DNA from: Streptomyces europaeiscabiei
GTDB lineage: Bacteria > Actinomycetota > Actinomycetes > Streptomycetales > Streptomycetaceae
NCBI RefSeq assembly: GCF_001550375.1
Contig: NZ_LRTR01000687.1
Coordinates: 1 to 51,913, forward strand
Direction of reading: 5' to 3'
DNA: 51,913 bases
Part shown: in pieces, positions 32,995 to 42,709 of the stretch
How positions within the stretch are numbered: the first letter of the stretch is position 1
How the letters are laid out: each line of letters begins with the position of its first letter
Program-made: the position numbers and the translations under genes
Notes under the pieces: model-generated
Databases searched by the model: none
Told to the model about the DNA's origin: nothing
Seen by the model: only the letters and a program-made list of their open reading frames with translations

Positions 32995-33666
32995 GTGCGA
33001 GGGGTGCGTCGCGTTCGAATGGTGCGTACAGGGGTGCTCGTGGCTGCCGTCGCGCTGGGCGTCGCCGCGCTCTCGGGGTGTCAGGCCTGGTCGGGCGGGG
33101 TGGGCGAGGAGTCCGCGGAGTGGACGACCACGACGGCGCCCACCCTGCCGTCCGGGTACGGGACGGTGTTCCTCGGGGTCGACGAGTGCAGTTCGTTCGG
33201 GACGACCAGCTTCGCCGAGGTGCCCTGCGCGGGCGAGCGGGCCGCCGCCCGGGTCGTGGCGCGGCACGACGGCCGGGTCGGGCAGGGGCCGCTCTGCCCG
33301 CCGACCACGGACTTCGTCCTCCACATCAGCGAGTCCCGGTCCTCCTTCGGCGAGTCCGGCGGGTCCGCCGAGGACGAGGACGGCGACGGGTCCGTACCGC
33401 AGGGGTACGCCTGTATGCGCAAGCTCCAGCCGCCGCACCCGGGCGACCCCGGCGGCGGGGGCGGTCCCCGCACCATCGTCGGCGACTGTGTCTACGGCGC
33501 CGGGCGGGGCGAGGGCCGCGAGACGGCCTGCGACGGCCAGGGCAGGCACGATCCGGAGTACGAGGTGACGACGGCCGTCGACGCGAAGGCGCGGTGTCCG
33601 GCCGCGACCGATCTGTATGTGCGGTTGGGCGGGAACCGGCCGGTGGGGTGCGCGGTGCCGGTGTGA
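32995..33666 (+). CDS. Putative lipoprotein of unknown function
   Basis: A 223-residue protein: basic start, hydrophobic VLVAAVALGVAALSGC with lipobox LSGC, then a Ser/Thr/Gly-rich acidic extracellular domain with eight further Cys in pairs (ECSSFG, VPCAGE, PLCPPT, YACMRK, GDCVYG, TACDGQ, ARCPAA, VGCAVP), suggesting several disulphides. The start is uncertain: GTG 32995 (G-run 6 bases upstream), GTG 32989, ATG 32935 and ATG 33019 are in frame. No family is recognised. A bidirectional hairpin follows. Confidence 0.72.
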   Translation: MRGVRRVRMVRTGVLVAAVALGVAALSGCQAWSGGVGEESAEWTTTTAPTLPSGYGTVFLGVDECSSFGTTSFAEVPCAGERAAARVVARHDGRVGQGPLCPPTTDFVLHISESRSSFGESGGSAEDEDGDGSVPQGYACMRKLQPPHPGDPGGGGGPRTIVGDCVYGAGRGEGRETACDGQGRHDPEYEVTTAVDAKARCPAATDLYVRLGGNRPVGCAVPV

Positions 33667-33684
33667 GAGGGGCCGCACGACGGC

Positions 33685-33725
33685 TGAGCCCCGGTGCCGC
33701 CGTACAGGCTCGGCACCGGGGCTCA
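33685..33725. terminator. Bidirectional hairpin between convergent lipoprotein and S37 peptidase genes
   Basis: A 15-bp perfect stem (33685-33699 and 33711-33725) with an 11-base loop, 18 bases after the plus-strand stop and 22 bases beyond the minus-strand stop. Confidence 0.85.
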
Positions 33726-33747
33726 ACTCACGTGCGACGCGGACCGG

Positions 33748-35178
33748 TTACGGCCGCAGCGCCGGCTCCCGCTCGACATCACGCTTGTCGAGCCTGGAGT
33801 CGAACTTCGCCAGCGGCTTCGCCTTGCCCGGGTCCGCCTGGACGGTGGCCGGGGCGACGCCCGCCCACTTCAGGATCCGGGCCGTGGCCAGGTCCTTCTG
33901 CGCCTCGACGAGACCGGCGACGTTGGCGCCGTGGTTGGCGCCGGGTGCCGTGAAGACGTACGAGTCGCGGGCCTTCTTGCCCAGGTGGAACGGCTCAGCG
34001 CCCCACGGGTCGTTCTGCCCGTAGACGAAGAGCATCTGCTTGGCGTTGTCACGGACCCAGGTGTCGACGTCCCGCATCGCGTGGTCCTGGAACTTCATCT
34101 CGATGTCCCGCGGGACGAAGTTCCGGGGCGGCTGGTAGCCGTAGCGGATGTACTTCTTCTCGATGTGCGGGAACTCGATCGTGGGCGCGCCCAGCTGTGT
34201 ACCGGCCTGGTAGAAGTACGGCGTGTACGGCTCCAGGCCCTGGTCGGCGTAGAAGGAGAAGCCGGAGATCGTGTCGATGGACGTCCAGATCTCGTCGTCC
34301 GTCGCGGACTTGGCGTCCTTCGGGATGACGTCGCTGTCGCAGTCCGCGAGCTTGCTGTACTGCCAGAAGCCCCACACGTAGTCGAGGACGACCGCCTCGT
34401 ACGCCTTGTCGAGGCTGCCGACCGTGTCGAAGGTGTAGCCCTCGGCGGCGGCGACCTCCGCGTACTTCTTCTCCAGCGGCTCACGACGGACGAGCGCCTC
34501 GCGCTGCACGGCGTTCAGCCGGTCGCGGCACTCCTTGGTGCCGACGTTCGCGAAGAACCGGTCGTACGCCGAGTCCTCCTTGTTGACGACGTCGTTGGGG
34601 GCGACGTACGCGACGACGCCGTCCATGTCGTGCGGGTAGAAGCGCTCGAAGTAGGTGGCGGTCATGCCGCCCTTCGAGCCGCCCGTCGAGATCCACTTCT
34701 TGTTGTAGATCTTCCTCAGCGCCCTGAAGATCCGGTGCTGGTCGCTGGCCGCCTGCCAGATGTCCAGCTTGGACCAGTCGGCCGGGTCGGGGCGGGACGG
34801 GTTGAAGAAGCGGTACTCCATGGAGACCTGGTTGCCGTCCACGATCTGGGTGGGCTCGCGGCGACCGGGGTTGGTGGAGACGTTGTAGCCGCCGGTGTAG
34901 AAGACCGTCGGACGGGCCGTGTCCTTGTGCAGCACCGTGATCCGCTGCTGGAACGTGCCCTTCTTCGGGTTCCTGTGGTCCACCGGCTGGGTGAAGTTGA
35001 GGACGAAGAAGCGGTAGCCCGGGTACGCCTTCTCCTCGACCAGGCTCATGCCCCGTACCCCGAGCAGTCGGTCCTTGATGTCAGCGGTGTCCGGCCCCGC
35101 GGCGGTGGCCGCCCCCGCCGTGCTCAACGTGCCAATGAGCACCACGAGCGACAGCACCCATCGGAGTGCTTTGCGCAT
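33748..35178 (-). CDS. Secreted tripeptidyl aminopeptidase, peptidase family S37
   Basis: A 476-residue exported serine peptidase. The signal peptide ends near GAATA/AGPD (residues 21-28). The alpha/beta-hydrolase domain carries the elbow STGGSKGGM (Ser168). The downstream Asp is likely in FVYGQNDPWG and the His in APGANHGANV. The sequence FTQPVDHRNPKKGTFQQRI and the length match the Streptomyces S37 tripeptidyl aminopeptidases (formerly PS-10), which trim tripeptides from exported proteins such as transglutaminase pro-enzymes. ATG 35178 has GGAGA upstream. Confidence 0.93.
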   Translation of the reverse strand: MRKALRWVLSLVVLIGTLSTAGAATAAGPDTADIKDRLLGVRGMSLVEEKAYPGYRFFVLNFTQPVDHRNPKKGTFQQRITVLHKDTARPTVFYTGGYNVSTNPGRREPTQIVDGNQVSMEYRFFNPSRPDPADWSKLDIWQAASDQHRIFRALRKIYNKKWISTGGSKGGMTATYFERFYPHDMDGVVAYVAPNDVVNKEDSAYDRFFANVGTKECRDRLNAVQREALVRREPLEKKYAEVAAAEGYTFDTVGSLDKAYEAVVLDYVWGFWQYSKLADCDSDVIPKDAKSATDDEIWTSIDTISGFSFYADQGLEPYTPYFYQAGTQLGAPTIEFPHIEKKYIRYGYQPPRNFVPRDIEMKFQDHAMRDVDTWVRDNAKQMLFVYGQNDPWGAEPFHLGKKARDSYVFTAPGANHGANVAGLVEAQKDLATARILKWAGVAPATVQADPGKAKPLAKFDSRLDKRDVEREPALRP

Positions 35179-35377
35179 GCGTTTCTCCCCTATGCAGCAG
35201 CTGTGCGCCGGAAGCTATCGGAGCCACGGCCGGGGCACCAGGGAAGAATGGGGCCAACTGGACTGCTTTCAGCCGCAGATGGGAGGGATAGGGAAAACCC
35301 TGTGTGGCACACCGATCCGCCGAAGCCCCCGAAGGCCCCGGAGGCGGCGGCCCGGTGGGCGTGGCGGGCGTGGTGGT

Positions 35378-35755
35378 TCAGCGGAGGATCCAGCCCGAGT
35401 CGTACGTCTTGCCGCCGGCCCGTGCGTTGATCCACACGGCACGTCGGCCCGCGTGCACGGTCACGGGACCGGCGGGGTGTTTCTCGTTGCGCACCCACTG
35501 GCCGCCCCGGGCCCGGATGCGCACGGTCCCCTTGCGGGCCTGCTTCCTGGGCACGAGCACGGCGCACACATACCGGCCGCCCTTGCGGTACACCCGTACG
35601 GTCCCGGTGTCGAAGGTCAGCGTCCGCACCTTGCGTCCGCCGCAGGACGCGGCGGCCTCCGCGCTCGCCGGCGGCCCGGCCAGTGTCAGCAGCCCGGCGG
35701 TCGTCAGCACGGCCAGTCCGAGCGTCATTCGCCGACGTATCCCACGCCTGCTCAC
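35378..35755 (-). CDS. Small secreted protein of unknown function
   Basis: A 125-residue exported protein: RRGIRRRMTLGLAVLTTAGL then ASA/EAAASC cleavage. The mature part of about 90 basic residues has short beta-strand-like segments (VRTLTFDTGTVRVYRKG, TVRIRARGGQWVRN, PVTVHAGRRAVWINARAGG) and two Cys. GTG 35755 has GGAGG 7 bases upstream. The open frame continues to 36886 only because of base composition. No family is recognised. Confidence 0.72.
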   Translation of the reverse strand: MSRRGIRRRMTLGLAVLTTAGLLTLAGPPASAEAAASCGGRKVRTLTFDTGTVRVYRKGGRYVCAVLVPRKQARKGTVRIRARGGQWVRNEKHPAGPVTVHAGRRAVWINARAGGKTYDSGWILR

Positions 35756-35847
35756 TGCTGCCCCTCCCGCTACACGCCCGTACTGATGTACGGACGCACA
35801 ACCCCCTCGAACGGTTGCCCGCTCGGAGGGACACGCTACGAAGGTCC

Positions 35848-38800
35848 CTACGGCTTCAGAACCGGCTCGCCCACGAAGGTCCGCCAGAGTTCCGCGTACC
35901 GGCCGTCGCGGGCCAGCAGTTCGTCGTGGGTGCCGTCCTCCGTGACGCGGCCGTGGTCCATGACGACGACGCGGTCGGCGCGGGCGGCCGTGGTGAGGCG
36001 GTGGGCCACGACGAGCGTCGTACGGCGGCCGGCGAGGCGGTCGGTGGCCTGGTTGACCTGGGCCTCGGTGGCCAGGTCCAGGGCGGCCGTCGCCTCGTCG
36101 AGGAGCAGGATGTCGGGGTTCACCAGTTCGGCGCGGGCCAGGGCGATCAGCTGGCGCTGCCCGGCGGAGAGGTTGCGTCCGCGTTCGGCGACGTCGTGGA
36201 GGTAGCCGCCGTCGAGGGTGGCGATCATGTCGTGGGCGCCGACGGCACGGGACGCGGCCTCCACCTCGGCGTCGGTGGCGTCGGGGCGGCCGTAGGCGAT
36301 GGCGTCCCGGATCGTGCCCTGGAAGAGGTACGCCTCCTGCGGGACGACGCCCAGGCGGTGGCGGTACGAGGTGAGGTCGAGGTCGCGCAGGTCGGTGCCG
36401 TCGACCGTGACCCGGCCGCCGGTGGGGTCGTAGAAACGGGCGACGAGTTTGACGAGCGTCGACTTGCCGGCGCCGGTCTCGCCGACGAAGGCGACGGTCT
36501 GCCCGGCGGGAATCGACAGCGCCACACCCCTCAGGGCCGCTTCCCCTTCGTGGGCCGCCCCGTACGCGAAGTCCACGTCCTCGAAGGTGATGTCGCCGCG
36601 CAGGGAGAGCACCTCCAGGGGTTCGGAGGCCGCCTTCGTCGACGTCGGCTCCTGGAGGAGTTCCTGGATGCGGCCCAGGGAGACCGTGGCCTGCTGGTAG
36701 CCGTCGAAGACCTGGGAGAGCTGCTGGACGGGGGCGAAGAAGAGATCGATGTAGAGGAGGTAGGCGACCAGGGCCCCGGTGGTGAGGGTGCCCGCGTCGA
36801 CCCGGTGGGCGCCGACGACCAGGACGGCCGCCGCGGCCGCCGAGGACAGGAACTGCACGAACGGGAAGTAGAGGGAGATCAGCCACTGGCCGTGGACACG
36901 GGCCCGGCGGTAGCTGTCGCTGCCGGCCGCGAACCGCTCGCCTCCCTCGCGCTCGCCCCGGAACGCCTGCACGATCCGCAGCCCGGCCACCGACTCCTGG
37001 AGGTCCGCGTTGACCACGGAGACCCGCTCACGGGCCAGCTCGTACGCCTTCACGCTCGCCCGGCGGAAGAAGACCGTGCAGACGATCAGCGGCGGGAGCG
37101 TGGCGAAGACGACGAGGGCGAGCTGTACGTCGAGCACGAGCAGCGCGCCCATGATGCCGAAGAAGGTGACGACGGAGACGAAGGCCGTGACGAGGCCGGT
37201 CTGCAGGAACGTCGACAGGGCGTCCACGTCGGTCGTCATCCGGGTCATGATCCGGCCCGTCAGCTCCCGCTCGTAGTAGTCGAGCCCGAGGCGCTGCAAC
37301 TGGGAGAAGATCTTCAGGCGGAGCGAGTAGAGGACGCGTTCGCCGGTTCGGCCGGTCATGCGCATCTCGCCGATCTGGGCCGCCCACTGCGCGACAACCG
37401 CGAACAGGCCCAGCAGGGACGCGGCCCAGACCGCGCCGAGGGCCGCCTGCGAGACGCCCTCGTCGATGCCGTGCCGGATCAGCACGGGCAGCAGCAGGCC
37501 CATGCCCGCGTCGACGGCGACGAGCGCCAGGCTGATCAGGAGGGGCAGGCCGAAGCCGCGCAGCAGCCGCTTCAGGCCGTACGACTCCTCCGGCGCGACC
37601 GCGTGGGCCTCGTCGATGCCGGGGGTGTCGGTCGCCGGGGGCAGCGCCTCGACCTGGGCGAGGAGTTCGGGGGTGGCGGGGGTGCCGTCGAAGGCGGTGT
37701 CGCGGGGCTCCCGGTCGCCGGTCCACAGCCGGGGCGTGATGCCGCGCTCGGCGTCGAACTCGGCGTCCAGCTCGTCGCGTATCGAGTCGCGCGCGGGGAT
37801 GTCGTCGGTCTTGGTCAGGGCGGCCGGGGGGAGGTGGCCGGGTGAGACGCCGCCCAGTTCGTCGGGGTCGGTGAGCAGGCGCCGGTAGAGGGCGGAGCGG
37901 CGCTCCAGTTCCTCGTGGGTGCCGATGTCGGCGAGGCGGCCCTCGTCGAGGACGGCGATGCGGTCGGCGAGGTTGAGGGTGGAGCGGCGGTGGGCGATCA
38001 GGAGGGTGGTACGGCCCCTCATGACGTGGGTGAGCGCCTCGTGGATCTCGTGCTCCACGCGGGCGTCCACGGCGGACGTCGCGTCGTCGAGGACGAGGAG
38101 ACGGGGGTCGGTGAGGATCGCGCGGGCGAGGGCGACGCGCTGGCGCTGGCCGCCGGAGAGGGTGAGGCCGTGTTCGCCGACCCTGGTGGCGTAGCCGTCG
38201 GGCAGCTCGGCGATGAAACGGTCCGCCTGGGCGGCGCGGGCGGCCGTCTCGATCTGCTCGTCGGTCGCGTCCGGGCGGCCGTACGCGATGTTGGCGCGGA
38301 CCGTGTCGGAGAAGAGGAAGGAGTCCTCGGGGACCAGGCCGATCGCGGCGCGCAGCGAGTCGAGGGTCAGCTCGCGGACGTCGTGGCCGCCGATGAGGAC
38401 GGCGCCGCGGGACACGTCGTAGAAGCGCGGGAGGAGGAGGGAGACGGTGGACTTGCCGGAGCCGGAGGAGCCGACGACGGCGAGGGTCTCGCCGGAGCGG
38501 ATCTCGAAGCTGAGGCCGTCGAGGACCGGGGTGGTTCTGCCGTCGGCGCCGTCATAGCCGAAGGACACGTCGTCGAACTCGACGGTCGCGGGCGCGTCGG
38601 CGGGGAGGGCCTTGGTGCCGTCGTGGAGCGTGGGCTCGGTGTCGATCAGCTCCAGGACGCGCTCGGTGCCGGCGCGGGCCTGCTGGCCGACGGTGAGGAC
38701 CATGGCCAGCATGCGGACGGGGCCGACCAGCTGGGCGAGGTACGTGGAGAACGCGACGAACGTGCCGAGCGTGATGTGCCCGCGCACGGCCAGCCAGCCG

Positions 38801-39600
38801 CCGAGCGCCAGCATGGCGACCTGTCCGAGGGCGGGGACGGCCTGGAGGGCGGGGGTGTACCGGGAATTGAACCGGATGGTGCGCAGCCGCCCCGCGAAGA
38901 GCCGCCGCCCGACCTCCCTCAGCTTCCCGGTCTCCTGCTCCTCCTGCCCGAACCCCTTCACCACGCGTACGCCGCTGACGGCGCCGTCGACCACGCCCGC
39001 GACGGCGGCGGCCTGGGCCTGGGCGTACCAGGTGGCGGGGTGCAGCTTGGTGCGGCTGCGCCCGGCGATCCACCACAGGGCGGGGGCGACGGCGATCGCG
39101 ACCAGGGTGAGCGGCAGGGACAGCCACGCCATGATCACGAGGGAGATCAGGAAAAGCAGGATGTTGCCGATGGTCATCGGCAGCATGAAGAGCAGGCCCT
39201 GGATCAGCTGGAGGTCGCTGGTGGCGCGGCCGACGACCTGCCCGGTGGACAGCTCGTCCTGCCGCCGCCCGTCGAGGCCGGTGATCGTCCCGTACATCTC
39301 CGTCCGCAGGTCGTGCTGGACGTCGAGGGCGAGGCGGCCGCCGTAGTAGCGGCGGATGTAGGTGGAGACGTACACGAGGAGGGCGGCGCCGATCAGGGCC
39401 GCCGCCCAGGGGGCCATGTCCCTGGTCCTGTCCCCGATCACGTCATCGATGATCACCTTGGTGATCAGGGGGACCAGCGCCATCACCGCCATGCCGGCGA
39501 GGGACGAGCCGAGGGCGAGGATCACGCCCTTGGGATACCGCCAGGCATATCCGGCCAGTCTGCGCGCCCAACCTCGGTCGCCCCCCTGCTGCGCTGCCAC
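35848..39600 (-). CDS. Fused ABC exporter with two TMD-NBD halves (heterodimer type)
   Basis: A 1250-residue fusion of two ABC exporter halves in TMD1-NBD1-TMD2-NBD2 order. NBD1: Walker A GSSGSGKST near 375, signature LSGGQRQ, Walker B LLVLDDATSAVD near 500. NBD2: Walker A GETGAGKST near 1040, signature LSAGQRQ near 1137, Walker B ILLLDEATAALD near 1165. NBD1 has Asp in place of the catalytic Glu, and NBD2 has LSAGQ in place of LSGGQ. These fall in the same composite ATP site, so one site is degenerate, as in heterodimeric exporters such as TM287/288. GTG 39600 has AGGAGG 8 bases upstream. Cargo unknown (multidrug or lipid). Confidence 0.9.
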   Translation of the reverse strand: MAAQQGGDRGWARRLAGYAWRYPKGVILALGSSLAGMAVMALVPLITKVIIDDVIGDRTRDMAPWAAALIGAALLVYVSTYIRRYYGGRLALDVQHDLRTEMYGTITGLDGRRQDELSTGQVVGRATSDLQLIQGLLFMLPMTIGNILLFLISLVIMAWLSLPLTLVAIAVAPALWWIAGRSRTKLHPATWYAQAQAAAVAGVVDGAVSGVRVVKGFGQEEQETGKLREVGRRLFAGRLRTIRFNSRYTPALQAVPALGQVAMLALGGWLAVRGHITLGTFVAFSTYLAQLVGPVRMLAMVLTVGQQARAGTERVLELIDTEPTLHDGTKALPADAPATVEFDDVSFGYDGADGRTTPVLDGLSFEIRSGETLAVVGSSGSGKSTVSLLLPRFYDVSRGAVLIGGHDVRELTLDSLRAAIGLVPEDSFLFSDTVRANIAYGRPDATDEQIETAARAAQADRFIAELPDGYATRVGEHGLTLSGGQRQRVALARAILTDPRLLVLDDATSAVDARVEHEIHEALTHVMRGRTTLLIAHRRSTLNLADRIAVLDEGRLADIGTHEELERRSALYRRLLTDPDELGGVSPGHLPPAALTKTDDIPARDSIRDELDAEFDAERGITPRLWTGDREPRDTAFDGTPATPELLAQVEALPPATDTPGIDEAHAVAPEESYGLKRLLRGFGLPLLISLALVAVDAGMGLLLPVLIRHGIDEGVSQAALGAVWAASLLGLFAVVAQWAAQIGEMRMTGRTGERVLYSLRLKIFSQLQRLGLDYYERELTGRIMTRMTTDVDALSTFLQTGLVTAFVSVVTFFGIMGALLVLDVQLALVVFATLPPLIVCTVFFRRASVKAYELARERVSVVNADLQESVAGLRIVQAFRGEREGGERFAAGSDSYRRARVHGQWLISLYFPFVQFLSSAAAAAVLVVGAHRVDAGTLTTGALVAYLLYIDLFFAPVQQLSQVFDGYQQATVSLGRIQELLQEPTSTKAASEPLEVLSLRGDITFEDVDFAYGAAHEGEAALRGVALSIPAGQTVAFVGETGAGKSTLVKLVARFYDPTGGRVTVDGTDLRDLDLTSYRHRLGVVPQEAYLFQGTIRDAIAYGRPDATDAEVEAASRAVGAHDMIATLDGGYLHDVAERGRNLSAGQRQLIALARAELVNPDILLLDEATAALDLATEAQVNQATDRLAGRRTTLVVAHRLTTAARADRVVVMDHGRVTEDGTHDELLARDGRYAELWRTFVGEPVLKP

Positions 39601-39726
39601 GCCGGTGCCCTCCTGCTGTTCGTCCTGGTCTCCGCACACACCAACGCGACGGGCTGCGGATTTCATCCCGCCGCAACAATCCGGGGCACGATCCGGGGGC
39701 GGGGCGGGGCGTGCGGGGTGACCGGG

Positions 39727-40638
39727 CTATCCGCTCCAGCGCTGCAGGTATTCCTGCCTTCGAGCGTCCAAGATCATTTGGGTGAAGTATCTTCTCGATT
39801 CGCCGAAGACCTCCACGAGATCCTGACTGAGGTAGGCGACGGCCTGATCGCCGAAGAGAGCGACGGCGAAGGCCACCTCATCCGGTTCGTACGGCTGGGA
39901 CCCGGTCCGCTCCGCCGGGTCGAGGTGCGAGAAGCGGGCGCGGGCCTGCCTGACCATCTGCTCACCCCGTTCGGTCAGGGGCGGCAGGCGGAGGCTCTGC
40001 GGGTTCGGCTCGTTGGCGTTCACGAACATCAGCAGGGACAGGGCGGCCACCACCATGGCCGCGATGACCGGGCCCTTGCCGAGATAGGGGCCGTTGGGGA
40101 ACAGGCGACCCACCAGGCAGGTGAACAGGAGACCCAGCACAGCCGCGCTCCTCGCCCATACGGGGCGGGGAGGCCGGAAGGGGATGCGTGGCTCCTCGCC
40201 CTCGTGCAGCAGGCCTTCCGAGACCAGACGTCGTACCACGGGATGCACGACGACATCCGCGTGCAGATGGGCCACGTCCCGGTGGGTGTCCCAGATGGCC
40301 TTCTCCACCCCTGCCTCGGGAGGCGGCCCGTGCTTCCAGCGCAGCGTCGGCGATCCGGTGTGGCTCACGCTCTTCTCCAGTCGTCCGGTGGCCAGCAGAC
40401 CGGAGACCACCGCGTGGAAGGCCTGCCACGGTCCGCCGACGAGAACCGCGATCGCGGCGGGTCCCATCGCCACCGCGGCACCCGGGGCGAGGTCGGCGGG
40501 CTCCGGCATCGTGGCCGCATGACGGTCCCGGGCCGCGGAGACCGCCTTCCCGTACACCCGGCCGTCGAGCCACCATGCGGCGGCCATGACCCCGATGTAG
40601 CCCACCACGCAACCGCTCAGCACCACGACCTGTATCAA
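39727..40638 (-). CDS. Membrane protein, TIGR04222-like
   Basis: A 303-residue protein with an N-terminal helix (VVVLSGCVVGYIGVMAAAWW), a soluble region (GPAAIAVLVGGPWQAFHAVVSGLLATGRL, SHTGSPTLRW), two close helices (AAVLGLLFTCLVGRLF and GPVIAAMVVAALSLLMFV) and a soluble tail (AFAVALFGDQAV). This arrangement resembles the TIGR04222 membrane protein family; function unknown. TTG 40638 has AAGGGGGG upstream. Conserved acidic and Cys positions are few. Confidence 0.7.
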   Translation of the reverse strand: MIQVVVLSGCVVGYIGVMAAAWWLDGRVYGKAVSAARDRHAATMPEPADLAPGAAVAMGPAAIAVLVGGPWQAFHAVVSGLLATGRLEKSVSHTGSPTLRWKHGPPPEAGVEKAIWDTHRDVAHLHADVVVHPVVRRLVSEGLLHEGEEPRIPFRPPRPVWARSAAVLGLLFTCLVGRLFPNGPYLGKGPVIAAMVVAALSLLMFVNANEPNPQSLRLPPLTERGEQMVRQARARFSHLDPAERTGSQPYEPDEVAFAVALFGDQAVAYLSQDLVEVFGESRRYFTQMILDARRQEYLQRWSG

Positions 40639-40719
40639 GAGCCCCCCTTGCCCGCCGTGCCTTCGGCTTCCCCCGCGGACACGGTCTCCACACCGCGCCC
40701 GCGCCTCGTCCGCCGGTTC

Positions 40720-41420
40720 CTAGCGGGGGCGGGAGCGGGGGCGCGCGGCGGCCTCGGCCCCCTCGACCCAGTGGAGGTACCAGTCCGCGAACCCGACCCT
40801 GGCCCGCGGCGGCCCGAGGGGGCGGAACTCGCCGTCCCCCGGGCGGTCGTCCATCCACATACCGCCGCGCTCCGGACCCGACAGGACCAGCCAGGCGCAG
40901 TATCCGCAGCCCTCGTGACTGAGCTTCAGCGCACCGGACGTGCACCGGTGGAAGAGCTCGTCACCCGCTGTCATCCAGGCGCTGTACGCGTCGTGGAACG
41001 CCTCTTCGCTCGCGAAGCCGGACCCCTGTGGCCTCCTGGCATCGTGCTCGAACAGGACACGCCCTCGTTCTTCCTCTGTCGCGAAGGGAAGCCCCAGGTA
41101 GTCATGGCGCAGGGCGATGTCCACGGCGGTCCACCGCCACCCCGCGTCCGTCCGACGCAGCATGCTGAGGCCGTAGCCCGGCCCGGCACCGCCGGCGCCG
41201 ACTTCGAGCAGGAAGCCCGGTACTCCGCGGGCAGCGAGACACCCCACTGAGCCTCCGCCTCGGCGACCTCCGGCTCCGACAGCGGATCGGCGAACCGGAA
41301 GTGATGACCCACCGACCCGAACCCGTCCCAGGCTCCGAAGACCTGCCGCGCCTCGTCCACCCGGGCCAGTGCCTCGACCCGCTCACGGACACCGCTCCAG
41401 TTCGTTCTCACAGCCCCCAT
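40720..41420 (-). pseudogene. Frameshifted SMI1/KNR4-family gene
   Basis: Two overlapping minus-strand frames each hold half of one SMI1/KNR4 protein. The N-terminal half reads EAEAQWGVSLPAEYR; then the frame turns to nonsense, while the other frame continues with GFLLEVGAGGAGPGYGL and YLGLPFATEEERG to the end. Joining them near 41220 (one missing base before GGCTTCCTG) restores LPAEYRxFLLEVGAGG, the family's hallmark. SMI1/KNR4 proteins often act as immunity proteins in toxin systems; no toxin is adjacent. It could be a real mutation or a sequencing error. Confidence 0.8.
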
Positions 41421-41482
41421 GAACGGAGAGCGTAGGCCAGGGGAACCGCGCCTCGCGGGGCGTACGGTCACCGTCGTGACGC

Positions 41483-42709
41483 CTACGCCGGGGCCTCCAC
41501 CGGTTCCTCGGCGGTGACCTCACGCTCCTCCGCCGGGTTCTCGTCCCGGCTGAACAGGCACACGAACGCGCACGCGGCAGCGATCCCCGCCGCGACGAAC
41601 CAGTTCCCGCCGGGCACGTCCCACGAGAGGGACAGGTCGAAGAGGATGCCCGCCAGCAGCGAACCGATCATGTTGCCGGCGCTGCGGAAGAAGTGCATGG
41701 CGCCCATGGCCTTGGCGAGCCGGTCGGCGGGGACCTTGCGGGCGACCCAGATGTCGAAGGACGGGACGAAGAGGATCTCGCCGAGGACGACGGTGAGGCA
41801 GCCGACGACCACCCAGGGCGCGGAGCGGCCCGCGCCGAACGCCGTGAACGCGACGACCATGCCCGCCAGGCCCAGCGCCATCACCGCGCCCGGCCGCAGG
41901 TGCTTGATCAGGAACTTGAACAGGGGGTACTGGAGGACCAGGACGGTCAGGCCCGTGATCCAGAAGGGGGCCGAGGGTGCCCACCCGGAGGCGTACTCCT
42001 CCATGTGCAGCGGGATGCCGACCATGAAGCCGATGGAGAGGAACCAGAACACGGCGGAGAGAAGGAAGTAGCGGGTGGCGCCGCGGACCTCGATGCCCTT
42101 GAAGACCGCCGTGCTGAACAGCGGGGCCCGGTCCACGCCGCTGTCCGGCGTCTTCCCGAAACCGTCCCTCGGGATGAACGCCGACGCCGCCAGGCAGAAG
42201 CCGATGAAGATCGCGAAGACGACGGAGAAGAGGGTGCGGAGGTCGACGTCCGCGAGGAGGCCGCCGGCCAGCGCGCCGCCGAAGAGGCCCACCTGGGCGG
42301 ACATCTGGAACGTGGAGAAGGCCTTCGGGCGCTCGTCGTCGGGGTAGGAGACGAGGATGTTCTTCAGGCCGGGGAAGGCCGTGCCGGAGCCGAGGCCGAT
42401 GAAGAGGGCCAGCACGCTGTACACGACGACACCACTGCCGAAGCCCATCAGGCCCAGCGCGACCGCCTCCGTCGCGGTGCCCGCGAACACCGCGCCGCGG
42501 ATGCCGATCCGGGCGGCCACTCCCTCGTAGAAGAAGGTGGCGGCGAGGCGGCCGACGTACGTCATGCACATCACGACGCCGGCCCAGAAGCCGCTGTCGG
42601 TGCCGCCGAGGGAGGCGACGAGGACGGGGAACCAGATGAAGTTCCCGATGTGGGCGAGGAAGATGCCGGCGTTCACGCCGATCAGCGCTCGCCTGCGTTC
42701 GATGGTCAC
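41483..42709 (-). CDS. MFS transporter, likely exporter of the cluster product
   Basis: A 408-residue protein with about 12 hydrophobic segments: ALIGVNAGIFLAHIGNFIWFP, the motif-A-like loop YEGVAARIGIRG, and a second half with FWITGLTVLVLQYPLFKF. GTG 42709 overlaps the amidohydrolase stop by 4 bases (GTGA), so it is the last gene of the long minus-strand operon. Placement at the end of a biosynthetic operon suggests product export or self-resistance; the substrate is unknown. Confidence 0.88.
   Translation of the reverse strand: MTIERRRALIGVNAGIFLAHIGNFIWFPVLVASLGGTDSGFWAGVVMCMTYVGRLAATFFYEGVAARIGIRGAVFAGTATEAVALGLMGFGSGVVVYSVLALFIGLGSGTAFPGLKNILVSYPDDERPKAFSTFQMSAQVGLFGGALAGGLLADVDLRTLFSVVFAIFIGFCLAASAFIPRDGFGKTPDSGVDRAPLFSTAVFKGIEVRGATRYFLLSAVFWFLSIGFMVGIPLHMEEYASGWAPSAPFWITGLTVLVLQYPLFKFLIKHLRPGAVMALGLAGMVVAFTAFGAGRSAPWVVVGCLTVVLGEILFVPSFDIWVARKVPADRLAKAMGAMHFFRSAGNMIGSLLAGILFDLSLSWDVPGGNWFVAAGIAAACAFVCLFSRDENPAEEREVTAEEPVEAPA

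Noticed and set aside
37915..41250. Very long open frame opposite the ABC exporter
   Set aside because: It is antisense to a clear ABC gene and has the Asp/Glu/Gly/Arg-rich composition that arises from the reverse frame of high-GC genes.
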